From positions 1 through 64,000 of the forward strand of contig NZ_LOHS01000111.1 in the NCBI RefSeq assembly GCF_001642995.1: a DNA stretch of 64,000 nucleotides. Reading direction: 5' to 3'. The translations under genes were made by a program, and so were the position numbers. The notes below the pieces were generated by a model. That model saw nothing but the letters and a program-made list of their open reading frames with translations, searched no databases and was not told the DNA's origin. The DNA comes from Streptomyces jeddahensis. Lineage in GTDB: Bacteria; Actinomycetota; Actinomycetes; Streptomycetales; Streptomycetaceae. Below are positions 15,118-22,746 of this stretch, piece by piece. Each line of letters begins with the position of its first letter. The stretch's first letter is position 1.

Positions 15118-16223
15118 CCGCCGACCCCACTACGCAGTCGCCGCGCCGGCTGACGCGTGGCCAGGGCATCGTGCTCGGTGCGGCGTTCGTACCGATGGTG
15201 GCAACCGGCCTGTTCGGCGCCTACGGCACGTTCTCCAACATCAGTCACACCTACGGTAAGGGCACCGCGACCGGCGCGGTCGCCGCCGGCGAGGGCGCCA
15301 CCGCAGTGCTCGCGCTCGTGCTACTCGGGCTGACCATGCTGGGGCAGTCGTCCCCGTGGCCGGTGCGTGCCGGGCTGTGGGCGCTGCCGGCGGCGGCGTC
15401 CGCGATGTCAGCGATGGCCGCCCCGGATCCGGGCCGCACCGTCATCTACGCCCTGACTCCGATGGGCATGTCCGTGTCTGCCGAGGGTGCCGCGTTCCTG
15501 GCTCGCCGCATTGTCGTCCACCGTGACGGCCGTGACCCGGAGGCGGAGCGCAAGACGGCCGCGCTCGTGCAGGCGCTCGCCTATCACCGCGCACGCGCCG
15601 CCAACCACCCCGACGCGAAGGTGCAGGCGCAGTCTGAGCGCGAGTCGTGGAGGCTCGCGGAGAAGGTCGGCGTGGGTGACGTGACGCTCGGGGCGCGGCT
15701 GGTGGAAGTACAGCGCGAGCGTGTCACCGAGGGCGCGGATGCCGCGCTGGCCGCCATGTTCGGCACACCCGTGACGCCCGCCGTCACACCCGCCGGGACC
15801 GACACCGCAAAGGCTCCCGCTCTGCCGCCCGTTACTCCTTCCCGTGACGGCGACGACACGCAGGTCAACGCCTTGTCCCCGACTCCGGACGGCGAGCGTG
15901 TCGAGTACCGTGACGGCCCCGTGACGCCTCCCGTCGACGAGCCCGCCGAGAGTGGGCCGGAGCCGGAGGAAGAGGAGGTGCACCTGCCCGCCGTGACGCT
16001 CGCGGACGTGGCGATGGTCGCGGGCGTGACGCTGCCCGAGCCGGGCGCCACGCTCACCGACGCTCAGCTCTTGGTGGTGCTGCGGTTCCTGCGTCACTCG
16101 CAGAACCCGCCGCTCTCGTACCGGCAGGCCGCCGCAGAGTTCCGCCGCCGAGGCTTCAAGGGTGCGGAGGACCGTGTGCGGGAGGCGTGGACGGCGCTGA
16201 TGGCGCGGGAGAGCACGTCGTGA
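15114..16223 (+). CDS. DUF2637-like membrane protein of the transfer region
   Basis: The 369-residue protein starts with a membrane region of four hydrophobic helices (about residues 15-40, 55-80, 88-105 and 110-130), including GIVLGAAFVPMVATGLFGAY and ATAVLALVLLGLTMLG. A cytoplasmic part follows: a charged helical segment, a Pro/Thr-rich linker (about 220-290) and a C-terminal helix-turn-helix-like domain (LSYRQAAAEFRRRGFKGAED). The layout resembles the membrane-plus-HTH proteins found beside TraB in actinomycete conjugative elements, possibly Spd-like. The start overlaps the previous stop. The assignment is by position and topology, not by a catalytic motif. Confidence 0.7.
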   Translation: MTADPTTQSPRRLTRGQGIVLGAAFVPMVATGLFGAYGTFSNISHTYGKGTATGAVAAGEGATAVLALVLLGLTMLGQSSPWPVRAGLWALPAAASAMSAMAAPDPGRTVIYALTPMGMSVSAEGAAFLARRIVVHRDGRDPEAERKTAALVQALAYHRARAANHPDAKVQAQSERESWRLAEKVGVGDVTLGARLVEVQRERVTEGADAALAAMFGTPVTPAVTPAGTDTAKAPALPPVTPSRDGDDTQVNALSPTPDGERVEYRDGPVTPPVDEPAESGPEPEEEEVHLPAVTLADVAMVAGVTLPEPGATLTDAQLLVVLRFLRHSQNPPLSYRQAAAEFRRRGFKGAEDRVREAWTALMARESTS

Positions 16224-16555
16224 CACTGCCTGTGTACCGGTGGCGCCTGGCCCCGGACGGCCTGGCCACCTACCGGCAACTGCGCGCCCTGGGGCTGCGG
16301 CCTGGCGGGCAGGACGTTGCCGCGCAGCTCGAACGCCCGCGGCGTCGTCGGGGTCCTCTGGTCGCTTACCTCTACCGGGTCGACCGCGCCAAGCCGGTGC
16401 GGCCGATGTCCCCGGCTCGGTGGGCGGCTCTGGCCAAGGCCAACGCTGCCCGCCGGCGGTGCCCCGAGTGTGGGCGCGACGCCGGTTACGTCATCCCCAC
16501 GTCGCTGGGTATGTGCGGCCGTTGCGCCGCTGTCGAGGAACAGTGCGCCGCCTGA
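16220..16555 (+). CDS. RRQRL-type zinc-binding protein
   Basis: The 111-residue product (GTG start overlapping the previous stop) reads LPVYRWRLAPDGLATYRQLR then ALGLRPGGQDVAAQ and MSPARWAALAKANAARR, ending with a zinc ribbon C-x2-C (RRCPECGRDAGYVIPTSLGM) and a second C-x2-C (CGRCA). This is the small protein family annotated in Streptomyces as RRQRL motif-containing zinc-binding protein. Members are found next to TraB genes in AICEs. The role is unknown; nucleic-acid binding is plausible from the zinc ribbon and Arg-rich middle. Confidence 0.8.
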   Translation: MTLPVYRWRLAPDGLATYRQLRALGLRPGGQDVAAQLERPRRRRGPLVAYLYRVDRAKPVRPMSPARWAALAKANAARRRCPECGRDAGYVIPTSLGMCGRCAAVEEQCAA

Positions 16556-16582
16556 AATCCCCCGTCTGAGCTGGGAGTTCTT

Positions 16583-16891
16583 ATGGCACAGAAGCCTTCC
16601 GTGCGTCGCCGGATCGTGGCGGCGCTCGTCATCGCCGCCGTCAGTGCGATGGCCATCTCCATGGGCGTCCGGCTCGCCTCCTACGGCGTGCCGATCGGCC
16701 TGATCACCCCGTGCGTGCTCGGGGTCCTGTCGTCGTCGCTGTGGCTGCTGATCCGCATCGAGGACGCCCTGCGGGTGCACCGCTGCACCACGCCGGGCTG
16801 CAGCTTCCAGGTTCGCGTCGAGAACGGCAGCGCTGCGGAGAACGAGCGGTGGCGCGCGCTCGCCGCCACGCACCCGCACCGTGCCGCCTGA
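16583..16891 (+). CDS. Small membrane protein of the transfer region
   Basis: The 102-residue protein has two hydrophobic helices (VAALVIAAVSAMAISMGVRL and GLITPCVLGVLSSSLWLLIR) and a soluble C-terminal tail with a Cys pair (HRCTTPGCSFQVRV). A GGGAG sits 6 nt before ATG 16583. It is one of several small membrane proteins in the element; such spread (Spd) proteins help plasmid movement through mycelium. The specific role is inferred from position. The operon is interrupted by a strong hairpin 22 bp after its stop. Confidence 0.6.
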   Translation: MAQKPSVRRRIVAALVIAAVSAMAISMGVRLASYGVPIGLITPCVLGVLSSSLWLLIRIEDALRVHRCTTPGCSFQVRVENGSAAENERWRALAATHPHRAA

Positions 16892-16912
16892 CCTGCTGGT
16901 TCCTACTCGTAC

Positions 16913-16957
16913 GCAAGGCCCGAACGTATCCCTTGGACCGGTGCGTTCGGGCCTTGC
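16913..16957 (+). terminator. Strong hairpin inside the transfer operon
   Basis: A perfect 14-bp stem (16913-16926 with 16944-16957) with a 17-nt loop is followed by TTCTCCTCC. It ends the first sub-operon or attenuates transcription into the next genes. Confidence 0.75.
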
Positions 16958-16983
16958 TTCTCCTCCAAAGGAGTGTCCACAGC

Positions 16984-18600
16984 ATGACCGACACCACGAC
17001 CGAAGTGGTAGTGGCCCCCGCCGCTCCCGACACCCCTCCCAACCCCGCGCCTCCACAGGCTGTGGAGAAGCCCGCCACGAACACCGAGGTGGAGCACACG
17101 CCGGGCGGCTGGCCGGTCGTCCCGCTGGCCTTCTCCGGGGCGAACACGACCGTGAGCATGGTCGCCGCGGCCGGTCTCGCGGGCGGTCCGATCGCCGCTG
17201 CGGTGGCCGCGACCGGCGCGGTCGTCCTCGGGACGGTCGCGTCCTACCGCAACCGCAACCCACGTCCCAAGCAGGCCGCGCGCCGCGCCGCCGCCCGCAC
17301 CGCGGGCCGTAGCGCCGCCGCCCGCAATCGCCCGAGCAGCCTCGGCAGCGGTGCGCGTGCGGCCGGTTCAGCGGCCCGCCGTGCGGCTGGCGGTGCCGGC
17401 GGGGTGCCGGGGCAGAAGCGCAGCACGTCCGGCGGAGGGGGCAAGGCCGGTCACGGCCGCGCCTCTGGGCAGGGGCGTCCCGCGGCCGGTAAGCAGCGGG
17501 CTCCGGTCTCCCTGAACACGGCCGCTGGTCTCAAGAGTCGTGGCGCGGCAGGTGGTCTGCGGGGCAAGGCGTCGCAGGTCAAGGCGCTGCGTTCGGCGCA
17601 GAAGGCAGCCGGCGGATCGCGGGGCGAGAAGCGAGCCCAGACCATTGCGGCCCGTCGCGCGGTCGCAGACGCCCGCCGAAACACGACCGCCCCGAAGCCC
17701 AACAGCCGCTCTGGGCTGGGCAAGACACGGTCGCGGTCGGGTGGTCTGGCCGGCCGCATGCTGGGCGGCGCCGGCCGTAAGGCCCGCGCGATGAAGGCTG
17801 CGGCCATCGCGAAGAACCGGGCTCGCCGCGACGCCAAGGCCGCCTGGACTGTGGCCAGCCAGCGCTCGAACGTGCGGAAGGCCCCGGCCCGTCAGGCGGC
17901 CAGGAAGGCGCTGCGACGCTCCGCCGCCCGATTCCACGGCCGCCGGGCACTGGCCGCCCTGCTGGCCCTGCCCATCGGCCTGTTGGGGCTGCTGACCAGC
18001 CCGCTGGGACGGAAGTTGGGCCTGCCCTGGCTCGTGCACCCCGGGCGGCGCCTGTACCGGCGCCTGACCGCCGCCGCTCGTGACCAGCGCGCGGACCGTG
18101 ACCAGGTCATACGCGACGAGCAGACCCGGGCCGAACAGGCGGCGGAGGAGGAAGCCGCCAAGGACGTCACCGACGGGCTCGGGGAGCGCGTTCAGCGTCC
18201 CACCGAGCTGGTCCCCGACAACACCGGCACATCGACGAGCAGTGAAGGAGAGCACGTGTCCGGGTTCAGGTTCGAAGAGCACGCAGCCGAGATGGAGCAG
18301 GCAGCCCAGTCCTACGACCCCGAGGACGCCATGGAGATCCTCGCCATGGTCGAGAGCCTGCCCGCCGCACTGACCAGCGTGGCGAACGTGATGAAGACCC
18401 TCGCGGAGCGCGCCGACAGCGAGTTTCCACTGGAGAAGGAGGTCGCGGACGGCTTCAACGACATCTTCGGCGCCCTGATGAGCGCGGTCGCGGTCGCGGA
18501 GGACATGGGCCCGCTGTTCCGGCAGGCCCACGAGCACGACATCGCCCGGCACGAGGACCCCCGCAACGGCCCCGAGGCCGAGAAGGGCTGGAACGTCTGA
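16984..18600 (+). CDS. Very basic Ala/Arg/Gly-rich membrane protein of the transfer region
   Basis: The 538-residue protein has a Pro-rich N terminus (1-40), a Gly/Ala hydrophobic segment (about 50-85), then some 230 residues dominated by Ala, Arg, Gly, Ser and Lys with a high positive charge and little predicted fold. A membrane helix near 330-345 (ALAALLALPIGLLGLLTSPL) and an acidic helical C terminus follow (AAEMEQAAQSYDPEDAMEIL). AAAGGAG precedes ATG 16984. It ends 1 nt before traB, so both are surely co-transcribed. The basic middle could bind DNA non-specifically at the membrane and help TraB. It is SpdB-like in position, but no family motif is certain. Confidence 0.7.
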   Translation: MTDTTTEVVVAPAAPDTPPNPAPPQAVEKPATNTEVEHTPGGWPVVPLAFSGANTTVSMVAAAGLAGGPIAAAVAATGAVVLGTVASYRNRNPRPKQAARRAAARTAGRSAAARNRPSSLGSGARAAGSAARRAAGGAGGVPGQKRSTSGGGGKAGHGRASGQGRPAAGKQRAPVSLNTAAGLKSRGAAGGLRGKASQVKALRSAQKAAGGSRGEKRAQTIAARRAVADARRNTTAPKPNSRSGLGKTRSRSGGLAGRMLGGAGRKARAMKAAAIAKNRARRDAKAAWTVASQRSNVRKAPARQAARKALRRSAARFHGRRALAALLALPIGLLGLLTSPLGRKLGLPWLVHPGRRLYRRLTAAARDQRADRDQVIRDEQTRAEQAAEEEAAKDVTDGLGERVQRPTELVPDNTGTSTSSEGEHVSGFRFEEHAAEMEQAAQSYDPEDAMEILAMVESLPAALTSVANVMKTLAERADSEFPLEKEVADGFNDIFGALMSAVAVAEDMGPLFRQAHEHDIARHEDPRNGPEAEKGWNV

Positions 18601-18601
18601 G

Positions 18602-20716
18602 ATGAGCAGCGCCGCCACTACGAAGAACGAGAGTGGCCCGGTGCTGGACTGGACCGCCGGTCACGGACCCGTGACCGGCGCTCTGTCCGCCACCACCGGA
18701 GCCCTCGCCGTCGCCACCACCGGCGCCGCCACCGGTATGCCGCCCGCCTGGGCCCTCGCGGTCGGCGCTGCCGGAGCGCTCGGTCACACTGTCGCCGGTC
18801 TCAAGGTCCGCAACGCGGGCCGCACCCTCGCGTTCAAGGCCGCATCGTGGCTGGTCGGCGCCGGATGGACCACCTGGGCTATGGCTTCGGGCCCGCTCTC
18901 GTGGGCCGCCCTCGGCTCGCTGGCCACCATCGGCGTGGGCATCGGCGCCGGCGCCCGCTCCGTCGCCCTGTACGAAGAGGCCCGCGAGGACGAGGCCATC
19001 GCCGCAGAGCAGCGCCAGATCGCCCTGGAACTGACCGCGGAGCGGCGCGCAATCGCTGCGGAGTGGGTGGAGCGGATCCAGCGCATCTGCCACGTCACCG
19101 TCAAGGTGCTGGCCGTGGAGATGTGGGAGACCGGCAACGGCTACTCCCTCGATTTGGAGCCGCAGGGCGGTATCACCTACGACCGCATCGCCCAGCACGC
19201 CGCGGCCCTGTCCGCGGATGCGAAGCTGCCGCACGGCTGCACCGCATCCGCCAGCCCCGGCATCCACCAGGGCCGCACCATCATGGACGTGACCACCCGC
19301 AACGTCCTCGCGGAGACACGCACCTACCCCGACGACTACGGACCCCTCTCGATCCTCACCGGGATCCCGTGGGGCTTTCGCACCAACGGTGACGAGGTCG
19401 TGGCCTACCTGCGTGAACAGTGCGCGCTCGTGGTCGGCCCCACCGGGTCCGGCAAGACGAACATGCTCCACGGGGTCCTGGGCGGGTTCGCCCGGGCCGA
19501 GGACATGCTGACCTGGGTGATCGACCTCAACGCCGGATCCGCCGGCCTGCCCTGGGTGCTGCCCGCCCTCAACGGTGAGCTGACGGGGGAGGACGGCAAG
19601 CCGGTACGGCCCGGCATCGACTGGCTGGCCGGCACCCATGAAGAGGCCATGCTGATGCTCGATGCGGCTCTCGCGATCGGACTGCACCGCAAGCGCGCCT
19701 ACCAGGATCTGCTGGCCAAGCACGACACGGATCTGCTGCCGGTCAGCGCGAAGATCCCGCAGATCATGCTGGTCATCGACGAGGGTGCGGAGATCCTGGT
19801 CAGCACCGACCGGCGCATGAAGGAACTCGCCAAGAAGATCCTCGAAGTCATCCGGATGCTGCGCGCCATGGGTATCCGGACCGTGCTGACCGCACTCGGG
19901 GCCACCGGCAGCGTGCTGGGCAACCTGCTCATCCGCCGTGAGGCCAAGGTCCGCGTCGCCCTGACCGGCGGCGAGACCGAGGGTATGGACCTTGGCAAGA
20001 TGTTCCCCGGCCGGCGCGGGCTGCGCGTGGACCAGGCCCCCTACAAGGGCGCCGGGTTCATGGGCACCCCTGAATCACCCGGGGCGCTGTTCAAGACGTG
20101 GCGGATCAAGCCCAGCCAGATCCGGGACATCACCGTCGCCACGTCCGAGCGGCACCCGCGGCTGGACGCCGTGTCTGCCAAGGCTGCGGGCGCCGACTAC
20201 GCGCGGCGCTGGGACGCGGAGCGCACCGCATGGATGCGCGACCTCGGCCCCCAGACCGACACCGGCTCCGAGCCGTCCGGGACGGTGGCGGGTTCGGGGA
20301 GCGGGCTGAACCTGTCGGCCCACCGCACGGACCGGGGCGACCAGGCCTCGCCGGAGGATGAGTTGCTGCGTCGGTTCCGTGAGGAGATCGACGCGCAGTT
20401 CGGTACCGCTCCCGACCCGGCCACGCCCCCGCCGCCGGCGTCGGGGCTGAACCTGTCCGCGCTGCGTGACAATCCGGAGCAGGACAGCCCGGCGCAGCGG
20501 GCCGCGCTCGCCGTGCTGCTCGCTGCGGGCCCGGAGGGCACCGGTGCGTCGGCCATCGCCCGCGCGCTCGCGGGCGAGTACGGCACGAACCGGCAGACGG
20601 TTGTTGGTTGGCTCAAGGCGTGGACTGAGGACGGCACTGCGGTCCGGGTCGGGGAGGGCACCAAGGCCCGCTACGTCCACCGCGACCACGCCCCCGAACC
20701 GCCCACGAACGACTAG
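18602..20716 (+). CDS. traB: TraB: FtsK/SpoIIIE-type DNA translocase for conjugation
   Basis: The 704-residue protein has N-terminal membrane helices (about 20-60 and 80-115), a helical linker, and an FtsK-type motor domain with Walker A GPTGSGKT (about 280-287) and Walker B IMLVIDEGAEIL (about 388-399). A low-complexity linker follows with a repeated phrase (SGLNLSAHR at about 560 and SGLNLSALR at about 617). The C-terminal winged helix (about 635-695, SAIARALAGEYGTNRQTVVG, then WLKAWTEDGTAVRVGEG) corresponds to the FtsK-gamma-like domain that reads clt repeats. TraB proteins form hexameric pores that pump double-stranded plasmid DNA between Streptomyces hyphae without a relaxase. A striking GACAAG array begins 3 nt after its stop. 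Confidence 0.93.
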   Translation: MSSAATTKNESGPVLDWTAGHGPVTGALSATTGALAVATTGAATGMPPAWALAVGAAGALGHTVAGLKVRNAGRTLAFKAASWLVGAGWTTWAMASGPLSWAALGSLATIGVGIGAGARSVALYEEAREDEAIAAEQRQIALELTAERRAIAAEWVERIQRICHVTVKVLAVEMWETGNGYSLDLEPQGGITYDRIAQHAAALSADAKLPHGCTASASPGIHQGRTIMDVTTRNVLAETRTYPDDYGPLSILTGIPWGFRTNGDEVVAYLREQCALVVGPTGSGKTNMLHGVLGGFARAEDMLTWVIDLNAGSAGLPWVLPALNGELTGEDGKPVRPGIDWLAGTHEEAMLMLDAALAIGLHRKRAYQDLLAKHDTDLLPVSAKIPQIMLVIDEGAEILVSTDRRMKELAKKILEVIRMLRAMGIRTVLTALGATGSVLGNLLIRREAKVRVALTGGETEGMDLGKMFPGRRGLRVDQAPYKGAGFMGTPESPGALFKTWRIKPSQIRDITVATSERHPRLDAVSAKAAGADYARRWDAERTAWMRDLGPQTDTGSEPSGTVAGSGSGLNLSAHRTDRGDQASPEDELLRRFREEIDAQFGTAPDPATPPPPASGLNLSALRDNPEQDSPAQRAALAVLLAAGPEGTGASAIARALAGEYGTNRQTVVGWLKAWTEDGTAVRVGEGTKARYVHRDHAPEPPTND

Positions 20717-20718
20717 TG

Positions 20719-20866
20719 CTTGTCGCTTGTCGCCCACCCCGCACGCACGCCCCTCTTGGGGTTGTCGTGTGGGTCAGAAACGGGCTCTGACCTGGGAGGC
20801 GACAAGCGACAAGACAAGCAAGACGACAAGACAAGCGACAAGCCACACGACAAGCCAGACGACAAG
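20719..20866 (+). repeat. GACAAG repeat array, candidate clt (TraB recognition) locus
   Basis: Six GACAAG copies start at exactly 12-bp steps: 20801, 20813, 20825, 20837, 20849 and 20861. Two more lie between them at 20808 and 20830. Two copies in reverse orientation (CTTGTC) are at 20720-20725 and 20727-20732, with a partial one near 20762. The array lies directly behind traB. Streptomyces TraB proteins bind short direct repeats in the cis-acting locus of transfer (clt), so this is the best candidate here. An overlapping small frame (TTG 20720 to stop 20932) would encode an Asp-Lys repeat peptide and is considered less likely. Confidence 0.75.
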
Positions 20867-20928
20867 CCATCGGCGGGCAGCACCCACCCCGGGAGCTGCC
20901 CGCCGGCCGTTGCCCAAGGGGGCCACTC

Positions 20929-21120
20929 GTGATCGTGACCCTGTCCGCCGTCGCCCTCTTCGGGCTCCTCACGTTCGTCCTCATCCGTACCCGCTACGTC
21001 GGCCCCGCCGCCGCGCTCGCGGTGTTCCTCTTCGGGTTCTTCACCGCCGACACCGGAGCCTCCACCGCCATCCGCGCCGCCATACAGGCCCTCATCAACG
21101 CCGCATCCAACATCGCCTGA
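20929..21120 (+). CDS. Small two-helix membrane protein (Spd-like)
   Basis: The 63-residue protein (GTG start with AAGGGGG upstream) is almost wholly hydrophobic: IVTLSAVALFGLLTFVLI, then YVGPAAALAVFLFGFFTA and a short amphipathic tail ending in NIA. Very small membrane proteins of this kind are regular members of transfer/spread regions in Streptomyces conjugative elements. It is the first gene after the candidate clt array and is followed after 23 bp by another membrane protein gene. Confidence 0.75.
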   Translation: MIVTLSAVALFGLLTFVLIRTRYVGPAAALAVFLFGFFTADTGASTAIRAAIQALINAASNIA

Positions 21121-21143
21121 CCCACCAGAAGGAAGGCACTGCC

Positions 21144-21647
21144 GTGAGCGAGACCGACACCCCGGCCGACTGGTGGCCGCGCATGAGCGACGACGCGGCC
21201 AACGCCGAAGCCCGCCGCATCATCGACGACGTCTACCGGCCCGCGCCGCCCCCGGCGCCCATCCCGACGTCCTACCGCGACGACACCGAGCACCCGGCCG
21301 TCGGGGACGCGCAGCCGGTCTGGCAGGACGACCACCGGATCGTGCCCGCCTGGGCGGCCGGAACGGCGGTCGCCTCCATCGGGATCGGCGCCGGCGCCAC
21401 CGGGGTCGGCTGCGGCGTCTGGCTCGTGCTGAAGGGATTCGCCTCCATGTCCGTGACCGGTGTGGTCTGCATGGGCGTCCTGTTCTCCGGCATCGCGTTC
21501 GCCGCGCTCTCGATCGGCGCCGCGTTCTCCCGCGCCAGGAGCTCCATCTCCCGAGCCGTCTACACCGGGCCGGTCACCAAGAACACGCACGTGACCACCC
21601 ACACCCGGGGCGCGTTCGCCCGCTCCCACACCCACCTGCACAACTGA
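21144..21647 (+). CDS. Membrane protein of the spread region
   Basis: The 167-residue protein starts with GTG 21144 after AGAAGGAAGG. A soluble acidic N terminus (about 1-70) is followed by two membrane helices, WAAGTAVASIGIGAGATGVG with CGVWLVLKGF and VTGVVCMGVLFSGIAFAALS. The tail is His/Thr-rich (NTHVTTHTRGAFARSHTHLH). The His-rich end might bind metal. Position and topology suggest an Spd-type protein that assists intramycelial spread. Confidence 0.7.
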   Translation: MSETDTPADWWPRMSDDAANAEARRIIDDVYRPAPPPAPIPTSYRDDTEHPAVGDAQPVWQDDHRIVPAWAAGTAVASIGIGAGATGVGCGVWLVLKGFASMSVTGVVCMGVLFSGIAFAALSIGAAFSRARSSISRAVYTGPVTKNTHVTTHTRGAFARSHTHLHN

Positions 21648-21659
21648 CAGGAGCCTGCC

Positions 21660-22172
21660 GTGACCATCGAGACCACGAACGCCGCCGCCCTGGCCGACCA
21701 AGCCGCCGAGACCATCCGCAGCCTCAACTACGCCACCCTCCCCAACGCCGGCGGCCTGGCCTTCCCGGGCGACGCCTACAGCACCGTCGGCAACCTCTCC
21801 ACGATCGCCATGCGCCTTCCCCAGGCCCTACACCAGGTGCGGGCGTTCATTGACCGGCAGCACGAGAACGGCGACCTGTACAGCGACCAGGGTCCCGAGG
21901 ACCTGGTAGCCCGTATCGCCAGCCTGCGCGGCGCCACCGGCGACGCCGTGCGCGCCGCGGAGGCGCTGTATGCCGCCCTCGACCAGGCCCACATCGCACT
22001 GAGCCCGATCGGCGCCCGCGGCCACGGCCTCGACGACGCGGAGGACGAGATGCCGTGCGGGGAGGGCATGTGCCAGTGCTACTGCATCGGCGCCGGCCAC
22101 CCCTGCGGCTGCGACTGCCCGCACGACGACGACTGCGACTGCGACTTCTGCGCCGCCATCGACCAGTACTGA
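21660..22172 (+). CDS. Element protein with a cysteine/aspartate-rich tail
   Basis: The 170-residue protein (GTG start, AGGAG upstream) has a helical body of about 135 residues (AALADQAAETIRSLNYATLP and LPQALHQVRAFIDRQHENGD). The tail has ten Cys in about 30 residues, arranged CGEGMCQCYCIGAGHPCGCD and CPHDDDCDCDFC. The tail could bind zinc or an iron-sulfur cluster. The body resembles helical proteins seen between spd and ssb genes of other elements, but I cannot name the family. Co-transcribed with ssb 24 bp downstream. Confidence 0.7.
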   Translation: MTIETTNAAALADQAAETIRSLNYATLPNAGGLAFPGDAYSTVGNLSTIAMRLPQALHQVRAFIDRQHENGDLYSDQGPEDLVARIASLRGATGDAVRAAEALYAALDQAHIALSPIGARGHGLDDAEDEMPCGEGMCQCYCIGAGHPCGCDCPHDDDCDCDFCAAIDQY

Positions 22173-22196
22173 CCCAACCACCAGGAAGGACACCTG

Positions 22197-22658
22197 ATGT
22201 CGTTCGGAGAGACCCCGATCACCGTGATCGGCAACCTGACCGCCGACCCCGAAATCAAGTTCACCGAGGGCGGTGCCGCGCTCGCCAAATTCACCATCGC
22301 CGCTACGCCGCGCGTCTACGACCGCGAGAGCAACCAGTGGAAGGACGGCACGTCCACGTTCTTCCGATGCGCCGCCTGGCGTCAGCTTGCCGAGCACATC
22401 GCCGAATCGCTGACCAAGGGCTCCCGCGTGGTCGCGTTCGGCCGCATCCGGCAGCACAACTGGCAGACCGACCAAGGCGAGAACCGCTCGATGCTCGCGA
22501 TGGAGGTCGACGAGATCGGCGCGTCCCTGCGGTTCGTCAACGTCGCCATCGACGCCAAGCGCCCCACACAGGGCTCCGCGAACGCCACGGATGACCCATG
22601 GGACACCGGAAAGCCCGCCCCGGCCGCCGCCAAGACCGGCGACGAGCCCCCGTTCTAG
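22197..22658 (+). CDS. ssb: Single-stranded DNA-binding protein of the element
   Basis: The 153-residue protein is a standard OB-fold SSB: GETPITVIGNLTADPEIKFT, then ALAKFTIAATPRVYDRESNQ, FFRCAAWRQLAEHIAESLTK and GSRVVAFGRIRQHNW. The C-terminal tail is short and ends in DEPPF, the acidic tip that recruits replication partners. The chromosome has its own SSB elsewhere, so this copy most likely serves replication of the excised element. A strong terminator follows. Confidence 0.95.
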   Translation: MSFGETPITVIGNLTADPEIKFTEGGAALAKFTIAATPRVYDRESNQWKDGTSTFFRCAAWRQLAEHIAESLTKGSRVVAFGRIRQHNWQTDQGENRSMLAMEVDEIGASLRFVNVAIDAKRPTQGSANATDDPWDTGKPAPAAAKTGDEPPF

Positions 22659-22665
22659 CTGCGCC

Positions 22666-22708
22666 AAGGGCGGCCCCCTCGTCTCGCCAAAGTCGCGGGG
22701 CCGCCCTT
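22666..22708 (+). terminator. Terminator after ssb
   Basis: A perfect 12-bp GC-rich stem (22666-22677 with 22697-22708) lies 8 nt after the ssb stop codon and separates the transfer block from the replication block. Confidence 0.8.
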
Positions 22709-22746
22709 GTCTCCAGTCCTCAACAGACCTGTTGGAGGTCTCCAGC

